Shown here: positions 16,166 to 24,627 of the stretch, piece by piece
How positions within the stretch are numbered: the stretch's first letter is position 1
Layout: every line of letters begins with the position of its first letter
Assembly: GCF_016495725.1 (NCBI RefSeq)
Contig: NZ_CP054705.1
Coordinates: 682,001-746,000 of the forward strand
Direction: 5' to 3'
Source of the DNA: Salicibibacter cibarius
GTDB lineage: Bacteria; Bacillota; Bacilli; Bacillales; Marinococcaceae
Length of the DNA: 64,000 bases
The notes under the pieces: generated by a model
What the model saw: only the letters and a program-made list of their open reading frames with translations
The model's database searches: none
What the model was told of the DNA's origin: nothing
Program-made: the position numbers and the translations under genes

Positions 16166-17797
16166 ATGAGGGTAGTGCTCAGCATCCTATTTATTTTTTC
16201 CGCATCCTTTGCTTTTCAAGGCACGTCTTTGGCCAGCGACCAGGATACTCACTATCAATCTACCGTCGTAGACAGTCATATCGACACGTTTATGCACGCG
16301 TTGGATGAGACGACATGGTTGCCGGAAACCGATATCGGGGAAGAGACATCGTTTGACTTTGACATTCCGAAAGGGCAAGAAGGCGGGTTGGATGTTCCTT
16401 ATCTGGCCGCTTATACGCCGGGATATTATGAAAACACCCCGCGCAGCGTTAGCGAAACGCTGGCCAAGATTAACGGGCTCTATTGGACGGAAGCCAACAA
16501 CCCGGAGGAGCTCACTATAACTCCGTCCCGTGAAGAGATCGAACAAGCGGTGCAGGATGAAAAAATAGCCGCCGTACCAACGATTGAAGGCGGATATTCC
16601 ATGGAAGAAGAAAATGCTATTGAACTGCTGCACCAATATGATGATTTAGGGGTGAAGGCGCTCGGTTTTACCTGGAACACTTCGAATGCGCTCGGGGAGG
16701 GCGCTGACCGGGTATACGGTGATCCCGAGGAAACGCCTTCCGAAGGTGGACTAACAGACTTGGGTGAAGAAGTGGCCGAAGAAATGAATGACATCGGGAT
16801 GATGATAGATGTCTCGCATATGGCCCGGACAACGTTCTGGGATGTGATTGAAGTTTCCGAAGATCCGATCATTGCCACTCATTCGGGTGTGAATGCATTA
16901 CATGACCACCAGCGGAACCTTACCGATGAACAGTTGGAAGCGTTGGCTGACAATGGCGGTGTGTTAGGGGTCGTGTTTTACCCTGCATTTTTAACCGATG
17001 AATCGGAAGGTTACGTGGATGATGTTGTCGATCATATTGATCACGCCGTCGATGTCATGGGCGTGGAGCATGTTGCGTTAGGATCGGATTTCGATGGCGC
17101 GGACATGCCGGAAGATCTTCAAGATGCATCCGAATTCTATAAAATTACAGATGAACTTGAAAATAGAGACTACTCAGAAGAAGATATCGAGAAAATATTG
17201 GGCGAAAACCATCTGCGGGTTTTGGAAGAAGTGGAGCAAAATGACGAAGATGGCGATACAGGCGTAACTATAACCCCTTCGCTAGAGATGGGCGAAGAGT
17301 TGGCAGATAACACTCCGGATTTGCAGGCCGATATCGAGGGGGAAAAAGCCGATGAGAGCGACTTCCGTATCATCGTTGATGGCATCGAATATGAACCTGA
17401 GTTTGATGAAGAAACAGGTACATTATCATTGGAGCTGGACGAGCCGTTAAAAGAACGTTTCCATGCCGTTACGTTTGAAGTAACCACAGAAGCAGGCGGA
17501 ACGGAGAGGGAGACAAAAATCTTTTACGTCGATACAAGTGTCGATAACATGAAAATGCTCGTTGAGCATTTTGAAGAAGAAGGCGCTTTCGAAAACGATG
17601 AAGTTGCCCACGCTTTGGATATGCACTTGACAGCCATGGGTCAATTCGAAGATCAGGAAGAAGTGGACAAAGTTGTCCAGCATACGGAAGGTTTTCAGGA
17701 TTTGCTCGACCAGCAGCATGAAAGCGAGTTGATTTCCGAGACAGCGTATAGCGTTCTCTCGAATGATGTAGACGTGCTTATGGACGAATGGCAATAA
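16166..17797 (+). CDS. Exported membrane-dipeptidase family (M19) enzyme with FIMAH domain
   Basis: Renal-dipeptidase-type zinc dipeptidase (M19); members cleave L-Xaa-D-Xaa and other dipeptides. 543 residues from ATG 16166, which follows AGGAAGGAG and encodes a signal peptide (VLSILFIFSASFAFQGTS). Metal motif VVDSHIDTF near residue 33, then TIEGGYSMEEENAIELL with the bridging Glu, IDVSHMARTTFWDV, ATHSGVNALHDHQRNLTDEQ and GSDFDGADMP, all M19 landmarks in order. The catalytic part ends near 365 with ILGENHLRVLEEV. About 375-455 is a beta-sandwich-like linker domain (ITPSLEMGEEL, TFEVTTEAGG). Residues about 458-543 are a FIMAH domain. It is 19 bases downstream of ggt2, likely the same transcript. 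Confidence 0.92.
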   Translation: MRVVLSILFIFSASFAFQGTSLASDQDTHYQSTVVDSHIDTFMHALDETTWLPETDIGEETSFDFDIPKGQEGGLDVPYLAAYTPGYYENTPRSVSETLAKINGLYWTEANNPEELTITPSREEIEQAVQDEKIAAVPTIEGGYSMEEENAIELLHQYDDLGVKALGFTWNTSNALGEGADRVYGDPEETPSEGGLTDLGEEVAEEMNDIGMMIDVSHMARTTFWDVIEVSEDPIIATHSGVNALHDHQRNLTDEQLEALADNGGVLGVVFYPAFLTDESEGYVDDVVDHIDHAVDVMGVEHVALGSDFDGADMPEDLQDASEFYKITDELENRDYSEEDIEKILGENHLRVLEEVEQNDEDGDTGVTITPSLEMGEELADNTPDLQADIEGEKADESDFRIIVDGIEYEPEFDEETGTLSLELDEPLKERFHAVTFEVTTEAGGTERETKIFYVDTSVDNMKMLVEHFEEEGAFENDEVAHALDMHLTAMGQFEDQEEVDKVVQHTEGFQDLLDQQHESELISETAYSVLSNDVDVLMDEWQ

Positions 17798-17811
17798 GAA
17801 TGGTGACATCG

Positions 17812-17857
17812 CCTTGATCAGGCGTTCACATAATCATAATTTTAAAGGGAGGAATTT
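17812..17857 (+). repeat. 46-bp tasA leader, copy 2
   Basis: Near-identical to 11642-11687, including GGCGTTCACATAAT and TTTTAAAGGGAGGAATTT. Found only in front of the two tasA copies in this window. Confidence 0.8.
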
Positions 17858-17862
17858 TTTAC

Positions 17863-18453
17863 ATGGGAATCAAACAGCAGCTTGGTATGGGTGTGACGAC
17901 GGCCGTTCTCGGCTTGACGTTAATCGGAGGGGGGACATTCGCTTACTTTAGCGACAGTGTCGAAACGAACAATACGTTCGCGGCCGGAACCCTTGATTTA
18001 GACGCGGAACCGACAGAAATCATTGACGTGGATAATTTGCAGCCCGGGGATACGATGGTTCGTGATTTTGAACTGCAAAACAACGGGTCTCTCGACATTG
18101 ACACGGTGACGTTGGAGACCGACTACACGGTGATCGATGCGGAGGGAAATAATACGGAAGATTTCGGGGAGTTTATCGAGGTGGAATTTTTGTATAACGC
18201 CGATAATTTGGATGAGGTGATCTTCCAAACGACGTTAAGTGAGCTTCAGGACATGGAACCGGAGGCGATCAGTGAGCACGTATTCTATCCTGAGTTAGGC
18301 GATGACGGCCTTCCGGTCGATGAATCCCACGACCTCGTCGTGCAGTTTAACTTCACAAGCGGCGATGACGTAGACATGAATCAGTTCCAGGGCGATTCTT
18401 TAGAGCTGGAATGGACGTTTACAGCTACCCAAACCGATGGTGAAGAGCAGTAA
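17863..18453 (+). CDS. tasA: TasA/CalY-type matrix fibre protein, copy 2
   Basis: 196 residues, almost identical to the protein at 11691; visible differences are Ile to Val after GDTM, Asp to Asn in DAEGxNTEDF, and the segment FTSGDDVDMNQF in place of FLSDVEEDLNQF near the C-terminus. Codons differ at many silent sites, so the copies are not a recent perfect duplication, or are kept alike by selection or conversion. Starts with ATG here, GTG in copy 1. It lies after the M19 gene and before a terminator, without its own sipW or tapA nearby, so it presumably depends on the sipW at 11066. Confidence 0.93.
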   Translation: MGIKQQLGMGVTTAVLGLTLIGGGTFAYFSDSVETNNTFAAGTLDLDAEPTEIIDVDNLQPGDTMVRDFELQNNGSLDIDTVTLETDYTVIDAEGNNTEDFGEFIEVEFLYNADNLDEVIFQTTLSELQDMEPEAISEHVFYPELGDDGLPVDESHDLVVQFNFTSGDDVDMNQFQGDSLELEWTFTATQTDGEEQ

Positions 18454-18464
18454 TCTACATCGAA

Positions 18465-18505
18465 GAGCTGACCCATGAACATACGTTTTCGGTCAGCTTT
18501 TTTCT
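18465..18505 (+). terminator. Terminator after tasA2
   Basis: Stem GAGCTGACC / GGTCAGCT followed by TTTTTTCT. It closes the transcript that includes tasA2. Confidence 0.8.
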
Positions 18506-18539
18506 AGAAATCTATGAAAACGATTTTAAGGAGGACACT

Positions 18540-20912
18540 ATGAAAAATATGAAATGGAAGAAGACTCCTTCTGCTTTGTTTTTTGCATTTTTGCTCGTCG
18601 GAAGTCCTACGGCAGGAGCCATCGCCCAAGAAAATGAAAGTGCGGAGGAACCTCCGACGACCGGCTTTGAAGACAGTGATGGAGAAGAATGGACGAGCCA
18701 TGAGGATGAATTGGCATTTCTGGAAGAAGTAACGGAACAATCGGAGCGAATGACGTATTCCGAAATCGGAACGTCCGTGGAAGATCGGCCACTGCATTTA
18801 GTGCAGGTGGGAGATCCGGGGCCGCCAGCGGATGAAGCCATCGCCGATGGAAACAACATGTTGGTGATCGGCTCACAACACGGAAATGAACCGGCCGGCC
18901 GGGAGATGGCGTTACAAATGCTGCGGGACTTGGCATTTACCGATGATGCGGAGTTAGAGGAACAGTTGAGTGAAACGACGATTATGTTTATTCCATCGGC
19001 TAATCCGGATGGCCGGGAAGCAAACACGCGTGAAAATGCGAACGGGGTGGATATTAACCGTGATCACCTTAACCTCGAAGAACCAGAGGGACAAATCATT
19101 GCAGATGTTTTAGAGGAATTCTCTCCAGATATTACGGTTGATGCCCATGAAAGACCTTCGGCTACCGGTGATCCTGATATGGAAATGTTGTGGCCGCGCA
19201 ACCTTAACGGGGATGAAGATCTCCGTAACTTAAACCAGGAGATGGTGGAAGACTACTTATTTCCTGATGTAGAAGATGCGGGATTTTCGACCGGTTTGTA
19301 CGGTGAACCAGGCGGATCCGGTGGCGGAGATGAACGGATTTCCCGAAATGTTTTAGGCCTTCGGCATGGATTGGGCCTGTTAACTGAAACCGCAGGTGAA
19401 CAAGAGCCAGAATATCGGGTGGATGCCCAGATGGAAACGGTGGAATCAGTGTTGGATTTCTATCGCGAACGGATGGATGAGATTTCCATCGAAGTGAATG
19501 AAGCTCCGGAGCGTAAAGCGACCGCGGGTGAGGAACAATCCGAGCCTTTCTATCTTGACGGAGCGGACAATTGGGAGCCGACTGAAATGTTAGACCCCCA
19601 CGCGTGCGGCTACATGCTTCACACTACACAGGCTGAAGATATCGACCGCCATATCGATGCTTTTTCCTTGGAAACGGAAGAAGTGGGTGAGCATGGGGTA
19701 TTTGTTACTATGGGTCAGTCGATGATGACCGTTATCCCATTTCTGATGGATGGAGAAGCGACTTACAACGAAGTGAGCGCCATGCCGTTGGAAGACTGTG
19801 ACGATCCAAGAGTCACGGCCGCTGGCTTGCAAACGCTCGTAGGGCAATTCGAGGAAGACGGGGAGTTCGAAGGGGAGGACGCTTCTCATGACTTGGACAT
19901 TCATTTGGAAGCGGTAAGTCACTATGAAAACCAGGAAGAAACGGAAAAAGTCGTAGAACATATGGGAGGTTTTCATGATCTTCTCGATCATCAGTTGGAC
20001 GATGAATTGATTTCCGATGAAGCTTATGAGATTTTGAATACGTTCGCTGATGATCTGATCGCAAACGATGAAACAATGTTTGAGGCTGACCGGGTCATGG
20101 ACCATGTTGAGCATTTAAGTGTGGACATCGGCCCACGGGTCGCCGGCACTGCCGAAGAAGCGGAGGCTGCCGATTACATCCAGGATGAGTTTGAAAATCT
20201 CGGCTATGAAACGTCTACCCATGAGTTTGAAATCGAGGACGACGACGAATCACAAAACGTCGTGGCGGTGAAAGAAGCAGAAGACGTGGAAGATCCGGAA
20301 ATCGTTTATCTCACCGCCCACTATGATAGCGTTCCGGAATCTCCGGGCGCGAATGACAATGCCTCGGGAACGGGAAGTCTAATAGAACACGCCCGGGTGA
20401 TGCAAGATATGCCGATGGACAAGGAAATCAGATTCGTAGCGTTTGGGGCCGAAGAAATTGGCTTGGTTGGGGCATCTGAGTATGTTGATCAGTTGTCCGA
20501 GGATGAAATTGATCGCAGTGAAATGAACTTTAACATGGATATGGTGGGGACAGATTGGGATCCGGCTTCGCAGCTGCATGTGAGCACTGTTGACGGAGAA
20601 TCAAATGCCGTATGGGAATCTGTAGATGCAGCTGCTGAGCAATTAGGCTATGACGACGATGAACGAACACTGCACGAAATGGGCAGATCCGATCACGTCC
20701 CTTTTCATGAAGCAGGCATTGATGCAGCCCTCTTTATCTGGATGGAGCCCGGAACGGAACCGGGAGATGCTGGTTTAGAGCCTTGGTATCACACGCCGGA
20801 AGACACGATTGATAAAGTGAGTCCGGACAAGATTCAACATGTCGGCGACTTAATTGATGAGGCAGTTTCCGGTCTTGTTAGCGAGGGCGAAACCACAGAT
20901 GAAGCTGCCTAG
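18540..20912 (+). CDS. Exported M14 carboxypeptidase - FIMAH - M28 aminopeptidase fusion
   Basis: 790-residue protein with two zinc exopeptidases in one chain. Signal peptide 1-29. M14 domain about 50-320: HGNEPAG (zinc ligands His114, Glu117), DINRDH, DAHERPS (His203) and catalytic Glu283 in LTETAG. About 330-420 is a linker domain. FIMAH domain 424-508, here internal rather than C-terminal. M28 domain about 512-782: AHYDS (His594), GANDNASG (Asp606), FGAEEIGL (Glu638/639), NMDMVG (Asp667) and PWYHTPED (His751), so both metal sites look complete. M14 enzymes trim C-termini (some cleave gamma-D-Glu-diaminopimelate bonds); M28 members trim N-termini. Start ATG 18540 follows AGGAGG. No frameshift or linker anomaly suggests an artefact. 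Confidence 0.92.
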   Translation: MKNMKWKKTPSALFFAFLLVGSPTAGAIAQENESAEEPPTTGFEDSDGEEWTSHEDELAFLEEVTEQSERMTYSEIGTSVEDRPLHLVQVGDPGPPADEAIADGNNMLVIGSQHGNEPAGREMALQMLRDLAFTDDAELEEQLSETTIMFIPSANPDGREANTRENANGVDINRDHLNLEEPEGQIIADVLEEFSPDITVDAHERPSATGDPDMEMLWPRNLNGDEDLRNLNQEMVEDYLFPDVEDAGFSTGLYGEPGGSGGGDERISRNVLGLRHGLGLLTETAGEQEPEYRVDAQMETVESVLDFYRERMDEISIEVNEAPERKATAGEEQSEPFYLDGADNWEPTEMLDPHACGYMLHTTQAEDIDRHIDAFSLETEEVGEHGVFVTMGQSMMTVIPFLMDGEATYNEVSAMPLEDCDDPRVTAAGLQTLVGQFEEDGEFEGEDASHDLDIHLEAVSHYENQEETEKVVEHMGGFHDLLDHQLDDELISDEAYEILNTFADDLIANDETMFEADRVMDHVEHLSVDIGPRVAGTAEEAEAADYIQDEFENLGYETSTHEFEIEDDDESQNVVAVKEAEDVEDPEIVYLTAHYDSVPESPGANDNASGTGSLIEHARVMQDMPMDKEIRFVAFGAEEIGLVGASEYVDQLSEDEIDRSEMNFNMDMVGTDWDPASQLHVSTVDGESNAVWESVDAAAEQLGYDDDERTLHEMGRSDHVPFHEAGIDAALFIWMEPGTEPGDAGLEPWYHTPEDTIDKVSPDKIQHVGDLIDEAVSGLVSEGETTDEAA

Positions 20913-20944
20913 CAGTCGGTAAAGTGCCGGAATAACATTAAAAA

Positions 20945-20982
20945 GTGCCAGATTATCTCACGAAAATCTGGCACAGATTTTT
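20945..20982 (+). terminator. Terminator after the M14-M28 gene
   Basis: GTGCCAGATT / AATCTGGCAC, 10-bp stem with a 10-base loop, then AGATTTTTC. Confidence 0.75.
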
Positions 20983-21002
20983 CAAAAAAAGGAGGTCGTT
21001 CC

Positions 21003-23009
21003 ATGAGATGGCGACCCATTTTGGCGGTGACATTATTAGCGCCTTTGATGATAAGTCTACACTCAACGTTTGCCGTACAGTCAGATACTCAAGAAGAACC
21101 TGAACCTGACGCAATCGAATCCATTATGGACGATATGACGTTGGAGGAAAAAGTCGGGCAACTTTTTATTGTTCATGTCTATGGAGAAACGCCGACTGAT
21201 CCGAATTATGAAGAAGAAAACCTGGAAAATGATCGCGGCGGAGAGAATTTCAAGGAAGTGATTGAAAATTATCATCCCGGTGGTGTGATTTATTTTAACT
21301 GGGCCGATAATATTGGCATGCCCGTCGACACATCGCAGGTGAATGCCCTGTCCAACGGAATTCAGGATATCGCGATGGACGAAGGGTCGTCTATTCCCAT
21401 GTTAGTATCAGCGGATCAGGAAGGTGGCATTGTCGCGCGTGTGACAGAGCCGGCTACGACATTCCCGGGTAATATGGCGATTGGCGCGACCGGATCTTCG
21501 GCCTACGCAGAACAGTCCGCGGAAATCCTGGGCGAAGAGATGAAAAAGTTAGGCATAAATATGAATTTTGCTCCAACATTGGATGTAAATGTTAATCCGG
21601 ACAACCCTGTGATCGGTGTTCGCTCCTATTCTGAGGATCCCGGTTTAGTCTCAGATTTAGGGATTTCACAAATTCAAGGGTTCCAATCGGAAGACGTGAT
21701 TTCGACGGCGAAGCATTTCCCCGGCCATGGCGATACGGATGTTGATTCCCACTACGGGCTCCCGATTATTGAAAAAGATTTGGAAATGTTGCTTGAAGAA
21801 GATTTGCCCCCATTCAAAGATGCCATTGATCATGAAGTGGACGCGATTATGCCGGCTCATATTGTCGTCCCTGCACTGGATGATTCGGAACTTCCTGCTA
21901 CGTTTTCCGAACCGATCCTAACGGATTATTTGCGTGGCGAGTTAGGTTATGACGGGCTGATTGTGACGGACGGTCTGGATATGGACGGTGTCGATGTCAT
22001 ACCGGAAGAAGAAGTACCGGTGGAAGCCTTTAAAGCCGGGGTTGACATGCTGTTGGATCCACCGGATGTTGATTTGGCATATAACGCGATGCTTGATGCC
22101 GTCGCAGACGGTGAAATCAGCGAAGACCGACTAAATGAATCCGTTTACCGCATTTTGGAACAAAAAATGGAGAAAGGATTGTTCGATGATCCATACGAAG
22201 ACCCTGAAGCGGTCGATCAGATCGGAAGCGACGAAAATCTTCAATTGGCAGAGGACATGACCGATGATAGCATTACGCTGATAAAAAACGACGACGGCGT
22301 TCTTCCATTAGATTATGATACAGAATTGTTGGTTACCGGTCCTGAATCCGGAAAACCGGAGCTACTCTCGGATCTTTTACCAGAGGCTGAAAGCTATGAA
22401 ACGAGCGACAGCCCAACGGATGCAGAAATCGATGAATCCGTTTCTTTGGCGGAAAATAAAGATATGGTTGTTGTGCCGACGTCTTCGGCCCATTTGGACG
22501 AGCAGCAACAAAACTTAGTAACCGCCCTCCAGGATACCGGCACACCGATTGTGGTAACGGGCGTGGGAAATCCGTATGACATCGCGGACTTTCCTGATGT
22601 TGATGCCTATTTAACGACGTATGGCGACCAGGATATTTCCATTCATTCCTTGGCAAGCGCTTTGATCGGCGAGGTCAATCCAAAAGGAGAATTGCCGGTC
22701 ACGATCCCCGAGCATTATGATTTTGGCCATGGATTGAACTATGAGATCGATACGGCCACTATCGAGCAGTTGATCGACCGATTCGAAGACACAGGGGATT
22801 TGGAAAACGACGAAGCCATTCATACCTTACAGCGCCATTTAACGGCTATCGGTCACTATGAAAATCAAGGGGAAGCTGAAAAAGTGATTGATCATATGGA
22901 AGGCTTTACGCATCTGCTTGATCAGCAGCTGGAAAATGAATGGATCTCGGAAGAAGCTTATGACACGCTCATGGATCGTACGGATGATGTGATTGCATGG
23001 TGGCAATAG
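21003..23009 (+). CDS. nagZ: Exported beta-N-acetylglucosaminidase NagZ (GH3) with FIMAH domain, copy 1
   Basis: Glycoside hydrolase family 3 N-acetylglucosaminidase releasing GlcNAc from muropeptides or glycan ends. 668 residues, signal peptide at the N-terminus (LAVTLLAPLMISLHSTFA). The NagZ signature KHFPGHGDTDVDSH spans residues 237-250, with the Asp248/His250 acid-base dyad, and the nucleophile is Asp323 in VTDGLDMDG. A C-terminal GH3 alpha/beta domain (to about 580) is present as in B. subtilis NagZ (YbbD). Residues about 583-668 are a FIMAH domain. It directly precedes namZ, the order nagZ-namZ also found in B. subtilis murQRP-amiE-nagZ-namZ. Start ATG 21003 follows AAGGAGG. Confidence 0.94.
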   Translation: MRWRPILAVTLLAPLMISLHSTFAVQSDTQEEPEPDAIESIMDDMTLEEKVGQLFIVHVYGETPTDPNYEEENLENDRGGENFKEVIENYHPGGVIYFNWADNIGMPVDTSQVNALSNGIQDIAMDEGSSIPMLVSADQEGGIVARVTEPATTFPGNMAIGATGSSAYAEQSAEILGEEMKKLGINMNFAPTLDVNVNPDNPVIGVRSYSEDPGLVSDLGISQIQGFQSEDVISTAKHFPGHGDTDVDSHYGLPIIEKDLEMLLEEDLPPFKDAIDHEVDAIMPAHIVVPALDDSELPATFSEPILTDYLRGELGYDGLIVTDGLDMDGVDVIPEEEVPVEAFKAGVDMLLDPPDVDLAYNAMLDAVADGEISEDRLNESVYRILEQKMEKGLFDDPYEDPEAVDQIGSDENLQLAEDMTDDSITLIKNDDGVLPLDYDTELLVTGPESGKPELLSDLLPEAESYETSDSPTDAEIDESVSLAENKDMVVVPTSSAHLDEQQQNLVTALQDTGTPIVVTGVGNPYDIADFPDVDAYLTTYGDQDISIHSLASALIGEVNPKGELPVTIPEHYDFGHGLNYEIDTATIEQLIDRFEDTGDLENDEAIHTLQRHLTAIGHYENQGEAEKVIDHMEGFTHLLDQQLENEWISEEAYDTLMDRTDDVIAWWQ

Positions 23010-23022
23010 TTTTTAATTTTTT

Positions 23023-23052
23023 AGGGGATCGGGACTTCCCGCTCCCCTTTTA
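23023..23052 (+). terminator. Terminator between nagZ1 and namZ
   Basis: AGGGGATCGGGA / TCCCGCTCCCCT stem (one mismatch) with a short loop, then TTTT. The ribosome binding site of namZ follows immediately, so it may act as an attenuator rather than a full stop. Confidence 0.7.
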
Positions 23053-23067
23053 AGGAGGAATTGGAAC

Positions 23068-24576
23068 GTGAAGAAATGGTTTCTTTTGCCGACAGCGGCT
23101 GTTTTTATCCTTTCAACCCTTTCCGTGACCGCGGACGGTACGGAGAAAACGGACAACGATGGGACAGAAGAATCGGAAGAATTAAAACTTGGCATTGACG
23201 TCTTGCTTGAAGAGAGAATCGGTGAACTGGAAGACAAAAACGTAGGGCTGATTACAAATCCGACGGGTGTCGATGCGGAGTTAAACAGCATTGTTGATGT
23301 ATTGCACGAGCATGAAACTGTTGATCTCGTCTCCATGTTTGGTCCGGAACATGGCGTGAGAGGGGATGCGCAAGCGGGAGACGATGTTGATAAATACATT
23401 GATGAGCAAACCGGCCTCCCCGTTTACAGCTTATATGGAGATACACAAAAGCCAACCCCGGAAATGTTGGAGGACGTTGATATCCTTCTTTTCGATATTC
23501 AGGATGTCGGAGCTCGTTTTTACACGTACATCTACACGATGGCTTACGCAATGGAAGCGGCCGGTGAAAATGATGTTGAAATGATGGTCCTTGATCGCCC
23601 TAATCCGCTCGGCGGGTTGGATGTTGATGGACCTGTATTAGATCCGGATTATTCTTCGTTTGTTGGTCTGTATCCGATACCTTTGCAACATGGCATGACC
23701 GTTGGCGAATTAGCAAGGTTGTTTAATGAAGAGTTTGATCTTGGCGCTGACCTGAATGTTGTGGAAATGGAAGGTTGGGAGCGTCAAATGAAGTATGACG
23801 ATACTGACCTCGAATGGGTTCTCCCATCTCCGAACATGCCAACCTTTGATTCAGCCATCGTTTATCCCGGTACGGCTCTTATTGAAGGAACGAATGTGTC
23901 GGAAGGAAGGGGGACGGCGAAGCCATTTGAACTTATTGGTGCCCCATTTATTGATGGAACTGCATTGGCGGAAGAATTGAACGAACTGGACCTTCCGGGC
24001 GTGCAATTCAGGGCTTCTTATTTTACGCCTATGTTCTCAAAACACGAGGGAGAACTATCCGGGGGGATCGAGCTTCACGTTCAGGACGATGAAGCATATG
24101 AACCCCTTGAGACAGGGCTGCACATTGTGAAAACGATTCATGATAATTATCCCGAAGACTTCGAATTAGACGATTTCTTCGATAGCTTAATGGGGAACAG
24201 CTGGGTCCGTGAAGAAATAGAAAACGGCACATCCGTTGATGAAATCATCGATAGCTGGCAAGACGACCTGGAAGATTTTAAACAAACGAGAAACGACTAT
24301 TTGCTCTACTTCGATAGTGTTACAGAATTACAAACTTCTGTAGAAGCGTTTGAAGAACAGGGAGCATTTGCAAGCGAAGAGGCTACACGTGAACTGTTGA
24401 CACATTTGTCTGCGGTTGAACAGTTTGAACAGCAAGGAGATATGGCGAAGGTGGTCGAGCATATGGACAGTTTTTATCATCTGCTCGATAACCAGCAAGA
24501 AAATGAGCAGATATCGGACGAAGCCTATCAAGCACTCACCGAAGAAGCCAACGCCTTCATGGAGCAGTGGCAGTAA
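23068..24576 (+). CDS. namZ: Exported exo-beta-N-acetylmuramidase NamZ (DUF1343, GH171) with FIMAH domain
   Basis: Releases MurNAc from non-reducing ends of peptidoglycan glycans. 502 residues from GTG 23068 (AAGGAGG upstream), signal peptide 1-24. DUF1343 landmarks: GLITNPTGVD, MFGPEHGVRGDAQAG, LLFDIQDVGARFYTYIYTM, VLDRPNPLGG, LPSPNMPTFDSAIVYPGTALIEGTN and SEGRGTAKPFELIGAPF. About 417-502 is a FIMAH domain. B. subtilis NamZ (YbbC) works in sequence with NagZ and AmiE, and homologues of all three occur here, although the amiE-like gene is split. Assignment is firm. Confidence 0.94.
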   Translation: MKKWFLLPTAAVFILSTLSVTADGTEKTDNDGTEESEELKLGIDVLLEERIGELEDKNVGLITNPTGVDAELNSIVDVLHEHETVDLVSMFGPEHGVRGDAQAGDDVDKYIDEQTGLPVYSLYGDTQKPTPEMLEDVDILLFDIQDVGARFYTYIYTMAYAMEAAGENDVEMMVLDRPNPLGGLDVDGPVLDPDYSSFVGLYPIPLQHGMTVGELARLFNEEFDLGADLNVVEMEGWERQMKYDDTDLEWVLPSPNMPTFDSAIVYPGTALIEGTNVSEGRGTAKPFELIGAPFIDGTALAEELNELDLPGVQFRASYFTPMFSKHEGELSGGIELHVQDDEAYEPLETGLHIVKTIHDNYPEDFELDDFFDSLMGNSWVREEIENGTSVDEIIDSWQDDLEDFKQTRNDYLLYFDSVTELQTSVEAFEEQGAFASEEATRELLTHLSAVEQFEQQGDMAKVVEHMDSFYHLLDNQQENEQISDEAYQALTEEANAFMEQWQ

Positions 24577-24583
24577 CAGGATG

Positions 24584-24606
24584 AAGGGGCTGTATGCCCC
24601 TTTTTC
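24584..24606 (+). terminator. Terminator after namZ
   Basis: AAGGGGC / GCCCCTT stem with loop TGTAT and TTTTT tail, eight bases after the namZ stop codon. Confidence 0.8.
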
Positions 24607-24627
24607 ATAAAAATGGGAGGGGATGGA

